Positions 1-8,469 are shown, counted from the stretch's first letter. The stretch: DNA of 12,364 bases from an uncultured Oscillospiraceae bacterium (GCA_900752305.1 CAADUV010000289.1:1-12364); one strand, 5' to 3'. The notes: a model not told the origin generated them from the sequence alone. Numbers and translations: made by a program.

Positions 1-41
1 CCGCCCCTATTTGTTCCCAGGACTAAAACAGCTTCTTCAAA

Positions 42-3000
42 TTAATGTATTCTTTTCTTGTTATCAGTCAAAAGAATTGCCACACCAAGAACACTTCCAC
101 ACAGGATACTGCTCCACAGCACAAGCTGGAAGTCGTCTCCGGTCTTGGGGTTGGTGGGGTCTGCTTTCGCAGTGCTGATTTTCTTGAAGGTTGCGGTTAC
201 GGTCACATCAGCATCAGGCATGGTGAAATAGTATTTGCCGTTATTGTCTGTGCTGACCACATAGGATTTGCCAGCAGCATCCTTCACGGTCAGGGTAGAC
301 AACTTGTAACCGGACTTGGGAGTTACTGTAATGGCAACTTCTGTTCCTTCGGCAGCTTTGCTGACATTGGTGGTCACAGAGCCGTTGGTGGTATCCGCAA
401 TCTTTACGTTGTGCTTCTGCTTCACGGTCAGCTTACCTGCAACATAGGCGATGCTGTAGTTGTCACCAGCCTGAGCATTGCTGGGAGTAATGGCATAGTC
501 GCCAGGCTTGCTCATATCAACAGTACAAGTCATGGTGGGGGCTGTGGTCAGTTTGTCAGTCCCCTTCAGACCGGTGACAGTGTAAGTAAAGGCAGGCTTA
601 GCATCACCCTCTACAGCGGTCTTATCTTCCGCAGTAATGGTCACAGCAGCCTTGGCAATGGTGAAGTTCAGCGTGGTCTCACCGGCGAGGGTCTCGTGGG
701 TTTCCGGAATGGTGATCTTCACGCTGTAGGTACCGGCATTGGTGGGCGCGGTGGTGCTGGGGCCATAGGTGGTGTTACCGGTGCCGGTGTAGATCACATC
801 AAATGTTCCGGTATAACCCTGCACTGCGGGAGTTCCGGTGTAACCAGCCTGCGCGTTGCCGGAATAGGTCAGACCGCTGGCTGCGGTGACACCGGTAATA
901 GTTACTGTTGCCTTGTTGGTACGCTTGACGGTGATGGTGGCATTGGAAACGGTGAAGTTGTCCGTGGTGAAGGAAATGGTGATGGTACCGAAGCTGCCTT
1001 CCTCACTGCTGTTCATGCTCCGGACCGGCACAGACAGAACGTCGTCGGTGATGGTCGGTGCTGCGCTGTTGTAGCCCTGAAGGTCATAGGCCGCAACTGT
1101 ATAGGACACATCACCATAGCTCTTTCCGGTTTCCAGAGCGGGCAGCAGTTCAGCCAGATCCACGTTGTAGGTCTTTGCCAGACGGTTGGTGATGGTCAGT
1201 TCACCATTTTCTGCGGTGGCGCTGGCCTTGGTGATGTTCACGGTGACACCGGTGGGCTGTGCAGTCAGCGTGTAGTTGGCAGCGTCAGCACCATCCAGCG
1301 CAACGCCGGTGATGGTGACGGCCTTGCCGTTGCCCACATTGGCATCTGCAGTGTTAGCAACTGCTTTGCTCAGGTCAACAGAAACAGTATCGCCGGAAAT
1401 CACGCCATTCACAACGCCGCCGGTCAGGGCTACCACGGTAGTGCCGTTGTATGCACGATTGGTGGCAGTGATGCTGGAAACAGTGACTTCCTTGGGAGCA
1501 ACAGCAACGATCAGATTTACTTCCACAGTGCTGTAGTTGGACGTATCACCGGGTGTGAAGACAGCTGGGAAGGAGTTGCTGCCAACATCACCTACAGAAG
1601 TATTTGTGTTCTCCCAGGTCCAGCCGGTGGGCAGGGAAACATTCGCCAGAGTCTGGCCGTAGGTGGCAGTCAGGCCGGTGGGGGTAGAGTAGCTGGGCTC
1701 AGCCTTACCGATGCTCCAGGTCTTGGTGGCAGTGCCGGTGAAGTTGCCGTTGCCGGTAACGGTCAGGGTATAGGTTCCAAAATTGGTGCCGTTATTGCCG
1801 GAGATAGTGTAGTCATCGACTACCACATCGCCGACCTTGACTTCTGTCACTGTCTGGGTCTGCTCTTTGCCGGTATAGGTCAGAGCGGTACCCAGGGTGA
1901 TGGTGGCACCGGTGATGTCCCGCTTGGAAATGGTAATGGGATTGCTGGTCACGCTGGAAGCTTCGGTATTTGCAGTCTCCGCAATGGAAGCCACCACATA
2001 GTAGGTGCCAGCATCCTTGGGTGCGGCAGTCAGCTTGTTGGCTTCGTCCACAGAATCCTTGTACCAGGCGAAGGTCACATCGGCGTAGGCTGCGCCGGAG
2101 ATGGTCAACTCACCTTCGGTGGGATTTGCCAGAGGCTGAGCGTCATAGGTCTTGCCGGGGGCATATCCATTAAAGGAGATGGAGGTGTTGGCCTTATTGA
2201 TAATCAGGTCACCATCCGCATAGGAAATTGCGTAGTTGGTGGTCACGTCCTTGTCGCCGTTCTTGATCACGGCATTGCTGGGCGTGATTTTACCATTGGT
2301 GGTGGCATTGGTGGTGCTGGGAGTCAGGGTCGCGGTGACGCTGTGACCATCGATCAGACCGGTATTCGTAATCTTGGTGCTGTCCAGAGCTTCGCCATAG
2401 GAAATCGTCTGTTTAAGGGCTTTGATAGTCAGAGGCTTCTGGGCAATGGTATACTCCACGGAGATGGTCTTATCCGTATCCACGGTCAGACTTGCCTTGT
2501 AGGTGCCTGCATCGGTAGGAGCAGTGGTGGTTGCAGTGATCCAGTTTTCGCCGTCCTTCTTCTGATACTGAATCAGGTCGGACAGATTCGTGAGATCACC
2601 AACGGTTTCTGCGGTCAGAGCTGCGGTCTTTGCTGTGCCGTCATAGGTGGCATTGGATGCGGAGATGGTCACGGTGCCGCCAGCAGTGTTGGGGCAGCTG
2701 CGGTCCTCATTGGAGCAAGTTGCGGTGATGGTATCCTTTGCCTCGTTGACGGAGTAAGTCCAGCTGTGCACATGGGAAATCACGGTAACTTCCTTGGTCT
2801 TGCTGAGGGTATCGCTGGTTGCCTGAATGGTCAGCTCGGTGCCATTGGGAACGTTAACGGGAACGATCAGTTTGCCGTCTGCATCGATGGTTACACCATC
2901 ATGGCCGGTAACGCTCCAGGTAACCGTGGGTGTTACGGCTGCGCCGTAGATATCCTCACCGGTGATGGTGTAGGTGCCGGTCTGGGGTTCGATCTTGCCG

Positions 3001-6000
3001 GACAGGGAGATGCTGTCAGGGCCGTTGATCTCACCCAGCGCGTTCAGGACACCGGCCTTCTCTTTGGACAAGGTAATCGCCATTCCACCTGTTTTTCCGC
3101 CGTAGGCAGCATCCACTACAACAGCACCACTGGTGGCCTCAGAAGTCAGGGTGAGCTTGTTGTTCTCAAGGGTGACACCGGCGTAAGTTGCCTGCAGTGT
3201 CCACAGGGTTTCGGGATTCGTGGTAACATCCACATACCCGCCGTAGTCATATTTTGCCTTGGCAGTCAGGATAATGGTCTTGGTAGTATCCTTGGTGGGC
3301 ACTGCCACGGGATTCCCAGAATCTGCCGTGACATCAATTTGGATGAGCACATCCGTAATGGTGTACTCCACGCTGATCTCGGCATTGCCCAAGATGATCT
3401 TTGCCGTATAGGTGCCAGGAATTACAGGCTTGCCATCCTTCAGACTGTCGCCGAAATAGACCACGGTAACGGTATCGCCAGTGGTCAGTTCGTTGGTAAC
3501 CTTGGCTTCGATGGCATTGCCGGTGTAAGACACACTGTCGGGAACAGCAATGCTGATGCTGCCACCATTAGTGTTGGGGCAGCTGCTGTCCTCATCGGAG
3601 CAAGTTGCGGTGATGGTCGCGCCGTTGGCGGCATAGGTCCATACATGCTCATGTTCCACAATCTTGAAAGTCTTGGAGCCGCTGACCACGTAATTGCCGC
3701 CTTCATTATCGGTGACAGTGATACTTGCGGTGCCAAAAGCGGTATTATTGCTGTAAACTACTGTATACTCACTTTCGGGGATCACATTGCCCAGATCATC
3801 TTTCAGAGTGAAGGCAGGCTTGATTTCGTTGCCGTTGTCATAGGGGTAGGTTGCCCGCAAGCCTTCAAAAGTAGGATCGCTTACTTCTCTGGGAGAAATA
3901 ACAAATTTAGTGTCGTTGCTGGGAGAAATCGACGCTTTTTTATAATGATCCGTTTCGGCAATGCTTGCACCAACATAATAGGTGCCTGCATAAGTAGGTA
4001 CTCCACCTTCAGACTGTGCACCGTTATTAGGTCCGGTCATAACCGGGCGTCTGCCGATGGAACTATAATAAGTGTATGTCACTTCACCGTTTTCGGGATT
4101 ATTTGTGACAGAAGGTGCTTTGGGGCTATCACCATAAGTCCAGCCCTCAATCTCTATTGCGGAAGAGAAAGAATGTTTGTTGATTTTCCAATATTTTGTT
4201 ACTTCACCGGTATAGTTGCCCTTGCCGGTAACTGTAACAGCATAGCCACTGCCGGTGCTGATCGCCGTTGCGGAGGTGGTACCGGTAACTTTGTAATCAG
4301 TACCCGCAGTCAGAGTTGTAGAGTTATATTTAACAGTAACAGTGACTGTCTTCTCGCTTCCGTCATAGTTGGCGGAGGAGGGAGAAAGGGTCACCATGGA
4401 AGTGGTGATTTTCCGGGGCGTAATCTGATAGCTGACACTTGCGGTTGCTCCGCCTATAGTGATGGAGGCGGTGATATCCATCCCGGTCACATTGATACGG
4501 TCAACCGTATTGTAAACGATGGTTTCCTCCTTGTCAGGCAGCCAGTTTGAATAACTGCACGCGGCATCCTTGGAGGAATTGCTGTAAACCAAATCAGTGG
4601 GAGCAGAAATGGTCACAGTGCCGCCTGCGGTATTGGTACAGCCGTCCACATTACAGGTTGCAGTAATAGTGCTGCCATCAGCGCTGTAAGTCCAGTTGTG
4701 GACATGTAAAGTGGGGGAATAGCTGTCCAGCTTGGGCAGGTATTTCTTGGTGCCTTCATTATTCTGCTTGGACCAGACGGGGGTAGTGGTGTCGAAACCG
4801 GCAAAGTTGGTCTGCCAGTTTGTATCGTCGGTCATCTGCTGCGCCGTCAGGGCAGTTGCGCCAGTGACCGTCTTGCCGTTCGTTACACAGGTATCCAAGT
4901 AGTAGCAGTTGGTTACAGATTTATTATTGCTGCTGTTGCCAATGACACCACCGATGCTGCTTGTGCCGCTGACAGTTCCCACATTGTAGGAAGTTTCAAG
5001 ACAATTATTATAATATGAATAGCCAAAAAGACCGCCCACATAGCTGGTGCCGCTAACGGAACCGATATTGTAGCAGTTTTTGATAACGCCTTCACCGCTG
5101 CCGGTAGACTTATGGTAGCCGACAAGACCGCCGGTATACTGACCACCGGTAATAACACCGGTGTTGTAGCAGTTTTCGCTGACACCCTTCGCTTCATAGC
5201 TACCAAAAAGGCCACCGGTATTCTTACCGCCGGTGACGGAACCTGTGTTGTGGCTGGTTTTGGTATAGTGATTTGTGCTTCCGCTTTCATAGGTGAAGAA
5301 ACCGACAAGGCCGCCAATATTCTGGTTGCTTCCGCCGTTGACAGCGCCGGTGTTGTAACAGTTTTCAAACATGGCAGCGTTGAATGTGGCACCCGCAAGG
5401 CCGCCGACACCGTAATCCCAACTGGTGGAATAGGTACCGGTGCAGGTTACATTGCCGGTATTATAGCACTGTGTTACAACGCTGCTATCGGTGATGCGGC
5501 CGAAAAGACCGCCGATATCATAAGAGGAGCCTTCCACGTTGCCCTTGTTGGAGCATTCGGTGTAGTTTACTTTACCGCTGTAATGATATCCAACCAGACC
5601 GCCAATATAATGGGTTCCCTTTACATCGCCCTCATTATGACAATTTTTCACAGTACCGGCTGCATCAACATAGCCTATAACACCGCCTGCACCAGAGGTA
5701 TTGGAGGTAACATCACCGGTATTGGTACAGTCCAACAGGCCGGTACCGATTCCAGAACCGTTAATGCCGCCAACATTCCCTTGACCCTGTACATCAGCAC
5801 TGTTTGTACAGCCGGTGACAGTACCGCTGTTGGTACCAGCTATACCACCAATCGCTGAACCCGTAGCGCTGACAGTACCTGTATTTTGACAGTTGGTAAC
5901 GGTGCCGCTGTTGGTACCGACGATACCACCAACAAATTGGTATCCGCTGATAGTACCGGTATTGTTACAGCCAGAGATGTGTCCGTAGCTATTTCGGCCG

Positions 6001-8009
6001 ATGATACCGCCCATGTAGTCTTGTTTGCCACCCTCGGTAATCTGTATCGTACCGGAGTTGGTGCAGCCTACGATCTCAACCTTGACAGCGGAGCTTCCGC
6101 CGAAATAACCCGCAATACCGCCGGTGCCCTGGTTACGGCTGGTGGAGGTGCAAGTAATGGTACCGGTGTTGGTACAGTTGCTGATCGCTGCGCCTTCGGA
6201 GAAATACTCAGCGTAACCAATAATGCCGCCAACATAATGCTGCGCACCTGTTACGGAGCCACTGTTGGAGCAGTCGGAAACCACGATCTGCGCATGAGAA
6301 GTAGCCGGAGCATACTGACCGCCAACAATGCCACCCACGTAGTAATCGCTGGCGATGACAACAGAGCCGACATTATGGCAGTTGGTGACGACAGAAGCGG
6401 TTCCTGTCTGGCCATAGCAACCCACAACTGCACCAATATTTGTAGTACCGGAAAAATAGGAATTTGCCACAGTCACATTCTTGACAGTGCCGCTTTCCAT
6501 AAAACCGATCAGGCCCTGATAACCGGATGCGTCAGAAACATACAGACCGCTGATAGTATGGTTGCCGCCGTCAAAGGTGCCGCTGAATACCTTGGAGCTA
6601 GCCCCAACGCGCACGCCAATGGGTGTCCACGCAATAAATTCACTGGTATCGCTGTTCAGTGCGCCATTGACGATCACGTTTTCATTGACAGTAATATCAT
6701 TCATCAGTTTGGCGCATGCGCTCGAATTGCCGGCGTTGACATATTCAGCAAACCAGTACAGCTCGCCGGCACTTGTGATCTGATAAGGATTGCTTTCAGA
6801 ACCATCACCATTGGCAGGCTGGATGGGCGTGATGGCATACTGCTGTGCAGTGCCCAGATCCACTTCCAGTTTCAGCGCAGCCACATCCTCGCTCAGAGCG
6901 TAGCCCTCGGGCAGAATGGCTTTCAGTTCATAAGTGCCCTGACCCTTGCCCTCAGTGGGGAAGGTTTCGCACTCCCACTGCACAGGAATTTCCACTTCCG
7001 CGCCATCAACGATAGCGGTGATGACAGTGGGCAGGACAGATTTCAGGGTCTCCCAATCGGCTGCATTGGGAAGGGTGGCGTAGGTACCGTCCTCGGAGAG
7101 GATCTCATATTCATCCACCCAGCTCCATGCGGTGATGGTCAGCACCACAGGCTCCGGGACAGGCTCATCCATGCCGCAAACCTTGCATTTGCCATCCAGA
7201 TACTCTGCATGTGGGCAGACTGCACTGCAAACAGCGCACTTGCCTTCGCTGTAGCTTTCGTGGACACAGGCAAACCCGCAGGTTCCGCAAACACCGTCCG
7301 CATAGCTGTGGGAGCAGTCTGCACCGCAGGCATCGCACTTGCCGTCGGCATCGGTGCCGTAATTGTGGGCTGCCAGCTCGCCATAGGCAGTTTCGCATTT
7401 TTCGCAGATGGCCTGATCCTTACAGGTAGCCGTGCCACCGGAATGGACGCAAGGCTCTGCTGCGCCGCAAACAGTACACTTGCCCTCGGCATACTCTGCG
7501 TGGTTACAGATCTCACCGCAGCCGCATACGCCATCGGTATAGGTATGGGCATGGGGTTCTGCTGCACCGCAGACGGTGCACTTACCCTCGGCATACTCTG
7601 CATGGGTACAGACAGCGCCGCAACCTGCGCATACACCGTTTTCATAGCTGTGGGCTGCCAGTTCACCATAGGCAGCAGTACAGACTGTGCAAACCGCCTG
7701 TGCCTTGCAGGTAGCTTCGCCACCGGTATGAGCAGCCAGCTCACCATAAGGCTCATTGCACTTCTCACAGACAGCCAGAGCGGTACAGGTTGCCGTACCA
7801 CCGGAATGCTGACATTCTTCCGCACCTTCTGTCACGACAAGCTGAGCCAGATTGCAGACAGTGCAGATTCCCTCTGCATTGTAAGTACCCTCGCAGCCCT
7901 CAGTGACAGTACAGGGATCTCCCTCCGCTGCCAGCGTGGGCATGGGTACATAGGACAGCACCATGCTCAGAACCAGCAGGAAAGATAGGATCTTCTTCAT
8001 GTTTCTCAT
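42..8009 (-). CDS. Giant sortase-anchored surface protein with Cys-rich, GLUG and MBG repeats (2655 aa)
   Basis: Predicted cell-wall-anchored adhesin or stalk. Residues 1-28 form a signal peptide (KK, then a hydrophobic core, ending in TLAA). Residues 33-285 are Cys/His-rich with about eleven CxxC pairs. Residues 290-385 look Ig-like. An ITSAGELYWFAEYVN-type lead-in starts near 411, followed by about 17 GLUG-type repeats (475-1050). Tandem MBG/YDG-like beta domains lie between 1195 and 2532, and an InlB B-repeat-like domain at 2534-2610. The C-terminus has NPKTG (2620-2624), a membrane segment (2629-2647) and the tail KKRIH, which is a sortase sorting signal; (S/N/P)PxTG motifs are known from clostridial sortase substrates. 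The start is the ATG with AAGGAGG eight bases upstream; a second ATG three codons later is less well placed. It lies 34 bases after an 84-codon gene and is probably cotranscribed with it. The ligand cannot be read from the sequence. No terminator is visible in the 41 bases after the stop. Confidence 0.96.
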   Translation of the reverse strand: MRNMKKILSFLLVLSMVLSYVPMPTLAAEGDPCTVTEGCEGTYNAEGICTVCNLAQLVVTEGAEECQHSGGTATCTALAVCEKCNEPYGELAAHTGGEATCKAQAVCTVCTAAYGELAAHSYENGVCAGCGAVCTHAEYAEGKCTVCGAAEPHAHTYTDGVCGCGEICNHAEYAEGKCTVCGAAEPCVHSGGTATCKDQAICEKCETAYGELAAHNYGTDADGKCDACGADCSHSYADGVCGTCGFACVHESYSEGKCAVCSAVCPHAEYLDGKCKVCGMDEPVPEPVVLTITAWSWVDEYEILSEDGTYATLPNAADWETLKSVLPTVITAIVDGAEVEIPVQWECETFPTEGKGQGTYELKAILPEGYALSEDVAALKLEVDLGTAQQYAITPIQPANGDGSESNPYQITSAGELYWFAEYVNAGNSSACAKLMNDITVNENVIVNGALNSDTSEFIAWTPIGVRVGASSKVFSGTFDGGNHTISGLYVSDASGYQGLIGFMESGTVKNVTVANSYFSGTTNIGAVVGCYGQTGTASVVTNCHNVGSVVIASDYYVGGIVGGQYAPATSHAQIVVSDCSNSGSVTGAQHYVGGIIGYAEYFSEGAAISNCTNTGTITCTSTSRNQGTGGIAGYFGGSSAVKVEIVGCTNSGTIQITEGGKQDYMGGIIGRNSYGHISGCNNTGTISGYQFVGGIVGTNSGTVTNCQNTGTVSATGSAIGGIAGTNSGTVTGCTNSADVQGQGNVGGINGSGIGTGLLDCTNTGDVTSNTSGAGGVIGYVDAAGTVKNCHNEGDVKGTHYIGGLVGYHYSGKVNYTECSNKGNVEGSSYDIGGLFGRITDSSVVTQCYNTGNVTCTGTYSTSWDYGVGGLAGATFNAAMFENCYNTGAVNGGSNQNIGGLVGFFTYESGSTNHYTKTSHNTGSVTGGKNTGGLFGSYEAKGVSENCYNTGVITGGQYTGGLVGYHKSTGSGEGVIKNCYNIGSVSGTSYVGGLFGYSYYNNCLETSYNVGTVSGTSSIGGVIGNSSNNKSVTNCYYLDTCVTNGKTVTGATALTAQQMTDDTNWQTNFAGFDTTTPVWSKQNNEGTKKYLPKLDSYSPTLHVHNWTYSADGSTITATCNVDGCTNTAGGTVTISAPTDLVYSNSSKDAACSYSNWLPDKEETIVYNTVDRINVTGMDITASITIGGATASVSYQITPRKITTSMVTLSPSSANYDGSEKTVTVTVKYNSTTLTAGTDYKVTGTTSATAISTGSGYAVTVTGKGNYTGEVTKYWKINKHSFSSAIEIEGWTYGDSPKAPSVTNNPENGEVTYTYYSSIGRRPVMTGPNNGAQSEGGVPTYAGTYYVGASIAETDHYKKASISPSNDTKFVISPREVSDPTFEGLRATYPYDNGNEIKPAFTLKDDLGNVIPESEYTVVYSNNTAFGTASITVTDNEGGNYVVSGSKTFKIVEHEHVWTYAANGATITATCSDEDSSCPNTNGGSISIAVPDSVSYTGNAIEAKVTNELTTGDTVTVVYFGDSLKDGKPVIPGTYTAKIILGNAEISVEYTITDVLIQIDVTADSGNPVAVPTKDTTKTIILTAKAKYDYGGYVDVTTNPETLWTLQATYAGVTLENNKLTLTSEATSGAVVVDAAYGGKTGGMAITLSKEKAGVLNALGEINGPDSISLSGKIEPQTGTYTITGEDIYGAAVTPTVTWSVTGHDGVTIDADGKLIVPVNVPNGTELTIQATSDTLSKTKEVTVISHVHSWTYSVNEAKDTITATCSNEDRSCPNTAGGTVTISASNATYDGTAKTAALTAETVGDLTNLSDLIQYQKKDGENWITATTTAPTDAGTYKASLTVDTDKTISVEYTIAQKPLTIKALKQTISYGEALDSTKITNTGLIDGHSVTATLTPSTTNATTNGKITPSNAVIKNGDKDVTTNYAISYADGDLIINKANTSISFNGYAPGKTYDAQPLANPTEGELTISGAAYADVTFAWYKDSVDEANKLTAAPKDAGTYYVVASIAETANTEASSVTSNPITISKRDITGATITLGTALTYTGKEQTQTVTEVKVGDVVVDDYTISGNNGTNFGTYTLTVTGNGNFTGTATKTWSIGKAEPSYSTPTGLTATYGQTLANVSLPTGWTWENTNTSVGDVGSNSFPAVFTPGDTSNYSTVEVNLIVAVAPKEVTVSSITATNRAYNGTTVVALTGGVVNGVISGDTVSVDLSKAVANTADANVGNGKAVTITGVALDGADAANYTLTAQPTGVTVNITKASATAENGELTITNRLAKTYNVDLAELLPALETGKSYGDVSYTVAAYDLQGYNSAAPTITDDVLSVPVRSMNSSEEGSFGTITISFTTDNFTVSNATITVKRTNKATVTITGVTAASGLTYSGNAQAGYTGTPAVQGYTGTFDVIYTGTGNTTYGPSTTAPTNAGTYSVKITIPETHETLAGETTLNFTIAKAAVTITAEDKTAVEGDAKPAFTYTVTGLKGTDKLTTAPTMTCTVDMSKPGDYAITPSNAQAGDNYSIAYVAGKLTVKQKHNVKIADTTNGSVTTNVSKAAEGTEVAITVTPKSGYKLSTLTVKDAAGKSYVVSTDNNGKYYFTMPDADVTVTATFKKISTAKADPTNPKTGDDFQLVLWSSILCGSVLGVAILLTDNKKRIH
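138..152 (-). other. NPKTG sortase recognition motif
   Basis: Codons 2620-2624 of the giant protein read N-P-K-T-G. They are followed by DD, a hydrophobic stretch of about 19 residues and a basic tail. This order is the standard C-terminal sorting signal of Gram-positive wall proteins, with NP in place of the classical LP. No sortase gene lies in the window. Confidence 0.9.
180..410 (-). repeat. InlB B-repeat-like domain of the giant protein
   Basis: Residues 2534-2610 show the usual pattern of this family: NGSVT, then EGTEVAITVTPKSGYKLSTL, then YYFTMPDADVTVTATFKK. In many Firmicute wall proteins the domain sits just before the sorting signal, as here. It is a single copy, not an array. Confidence 0.8.
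2658..2774 (-). repeat. HxHxWTY-Cys module, copy 3 of the giant protein
   Basis: Residues 1746-1784 read HVHSWTY, then TITATC, SCPNTAGGTVTIS. This is the third copy of a module also at residues 1102 and 1453. It shares near-identical DNA with copy 2: the plus-strand stretch around 2687-2735 matches that around 3572-3620 with very few differences. That points to recent duplication or gene conversion. Confidence 0.8.
3546..3653 (-). repeat. HxHxWTY-Cys module, copy 2 of the giant protein
   Basis: Residues 1453-1488 read HEHVWTY, then ATITATC, SCPNTNGGSISIA. Two His followed by two Cys recur at similar spacing in all three copies, which suggests a small metal or disulfide site. This is inference; the family is not one I can name. 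Confidence 0.8.
4602..4706 (-). repeat. HxHxWTY-Cys module, copy 1 of the giant protein
   Basis: Residues 1102-1136 read HVHNWTY, then STITATC, GCTNTAGGTVTIS. The copy sits directly after the GLUG array, at its junction with the MBG region. It is more diverged at DNA level than copies 2 and 3. Confidence 0.8.
4860..6587 (-). repeat. GLUG-type repeat array (about 17 units) of the giant protein
   Basis: Residues 475-1050 open with FSGTFDGGNHTISGLYVS and then repeat a unit of about 25-35 residues built as GG(I/L)xG, a variable turn, and NCxNTGxV. The pattern GAVVG/GGIVG/GGIIG/GGIAG/GGLVG/GGLFG/GGVIG can be counted about 17 times, from residue 526 to 1020. Nearly every unit carries one Cys in the NC/DC/GC position. 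GLUG motifs are known from IgA-peptidase-like and other bacterial surface proteins and are expected to form a beta-solenoid. Confidence 0.9.
7155..7913 (-). repeat. Cys/His-rich repeat region of the giant protein
   Basis: Residues 33-285 contain about eleven CxxC pairs (CTVC, CEKC, CAGC, CDAC, CGTC, CAVC, CKVC and others). Two interleaved repeats are visible: HAEYAEGKCTVCGAAEP (exact at about 136 and 170, diverged later) and an HSGGTATC...CEKC...YGELAAH unit (about 68, 95 and 189). The spacing resembles tandem zinc ribbons, unusual in an exported protein. Whether they bind metal or form disulfides is not decided by sequence. Confidence 0.85.
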
Positions 8010-8043
8010 AGGCTTTTCCTCCTTGGGAATAAATGGGAGAGGC

Positions 8044-8298
8044 TTACGCCTCAGATTTTACATAGTGGTCAATCAGTTGTGCTCTGGCTGCCTCCGAAGT
8101 CACTTCCTCTGGTGCTCCTGTCAAATAGCGCAGGGCATCATTCCAGACAGAAAAGGGATAGGCTTCGGGCAGTATGGATTCTAACTTCTTAGCCAGACGA
8201 CCCTGCTGATCCGAATTTACATTTCTCAAATCGCTCAAGAAAGCACAGCCTGCGCTCTCTGCCAGCAGATCAAGCAAGGATTTTCGTTTTTCGGTCAT
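8044..8298 (-). CDS. Small hypothetical protein (84 aa) upstream of the surface protein
   Basis: Not recognised. The product is soluble, with no signal peptide or membrane segment. It is mostly helical in appearance (RKSLLDLLAE, then a central LAKKLESILPEAYPF, then AARAQLIDHYVK), with acidic and basic residues mixed. The ATG at 8298 has only a weak upstream match (GGA about a dozen bases away), so the start is less sure than the frame. It lies 34 bases upstream of the giant surface-protein gene on the same strand, and a promoter region plus hairpin array precede it. This suggests a leader gene of that operon. A short spurious frame cannot be fully excluded, but its composition and position argue for a real gene. 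Confidence 0.68.
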   Translation of the reverse strand: MTEKRKSLLDLLAESAGCAFLSDLRNVNSDQQGRLAKKLESILPEAYPFSVWNDALRYLTGAPEEVTSEAARAQLIDHYVKSEA

Positions 8299-8326
8299 AG
8301 AACGACATCCAATCGTCGAAAATTTT

Positions 8327-8348
8327 TATGGGATCAATAGATCCTATA
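8327..8348. repeat. Hairpin 4 of the leader array (9-bp stem, AATA loop)
   Basis: Arms TATGGGATC (8327-8335) and GATCCTATA (8340-8348) pair over nine positions with one G-T wobble around an AATA loop. The right arm overlaps the first three bases of the next palindrome, so hairpins 3 and 4 cannot both be fully extended at once. Confidence 0.75.
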
Positions 8349-8371
8349 AAGGAAGGGCGCCCTTCCTTTAT
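8346..8371. repeat. Perfect 26-bp palindrome, hairpin 3 of the leader array
   Basis: ATAAAGGAAGGGC (8346-8358) is followed directly by its exact reverse complement (8359-8371). There is no spacer, so as RNA a few central GC pairs would open to form the loop. No T-tract follows on either strand, so it is not a standard intrinsic terminator. Confidence 0.9.
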
Positions 8372-8389
8372 GATGGTTTGACAGCCACT

Positions 8390-8416
8390 TATCCTGTTAG
8401 TGAGCCTAACAGGATA
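8390..8416. repeat. Perfect 11-bp inverted repeat, hairpin 2 of the leader array
   Basis: TATCCTGTTAG (8390-8400) and CTAACAGGATA (8406-8416) are exact reverse complements around the five-base loop TGAGC. Its last three bases are shared with the next palindrome. Its sequence is unrelated to that of the other hairpins. Confidence 0.9.
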
Positions 8417-8437
8417 GAGGGGTACCCCTCTATTTTT
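8414..8437. repeat. Perfect 20-bp palindrome with T-run, hairpin 1 of the leader array
   Basis: ATAGAGGGGT (8414-8423) is followed by its exact reverse complement (8424-8433), then TTTT. Read on the plus strand this resembles an intrinsic terminator, but no plus-strand gene ends nearby. On the minus strand it is the first hairpin after the predicted promoter. Confidence 0.9.
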
Positions 8438-8469
8438 GCAGATGGACATAATAAGGCATAATACCCTAT

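Larger units (their letters stand above)
414..4427 (-). repeat. MBG/YDG-type beta-domain region of the giant protein
   Basis: This region contains several domains of the MBG/YDG type. The clearest are residues 1195-1277, 1852-1938, 2025-2102, 2168-2262 and 2451-2532. Shared signatures are NYDGSEKTV, TYTGKEQTQTV or AYNGTTVVAL at the start, NYTG or NFTG with a TKYWKINK or TKTWSIGKA ending, and AGTYY or AGTYK turns. These domains are known as stalk elements in large surface proteins. Positions were counted by eye from the translation, so edges are approximate. Confidence 0.75.

Noticed and set aside
45..4550. A 1501-codon open frame on the plus strand, antisense to the surface protein
   Set aside because: It is Gly/Val/Ser-rich without any domain, lacks a ribosome binding site, and exactly shadows the repeat-rich minus-strand gene, whose signal peptide and sorting signal prove the real frame. 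Codon bias in Thr/Gly/Val-rich coding DNA keeps the opposite strand free of stops.
4860..6587. Regular repeats that could suggest a CRISPR array
   Set aside because: The periodicity is at protein level (GLUG units of variable length) inside an open frame; units vary in DNA and there are no constant repeats with unique spacers.
5886..7988. A 700-codon plus-strand open frame
   Set aside because: Same reason: it is the antisense shadow of the GLUG and Cys-rich parts.
8296..8320. A second XRE operator upstream of the 84-aa gene (CGAC...GTCG near TTCGAC)
   Set aside because: Only TTCGAC and a loose four-base dyad are shared with the 9585-9636 region, which is not enough to call a common site.
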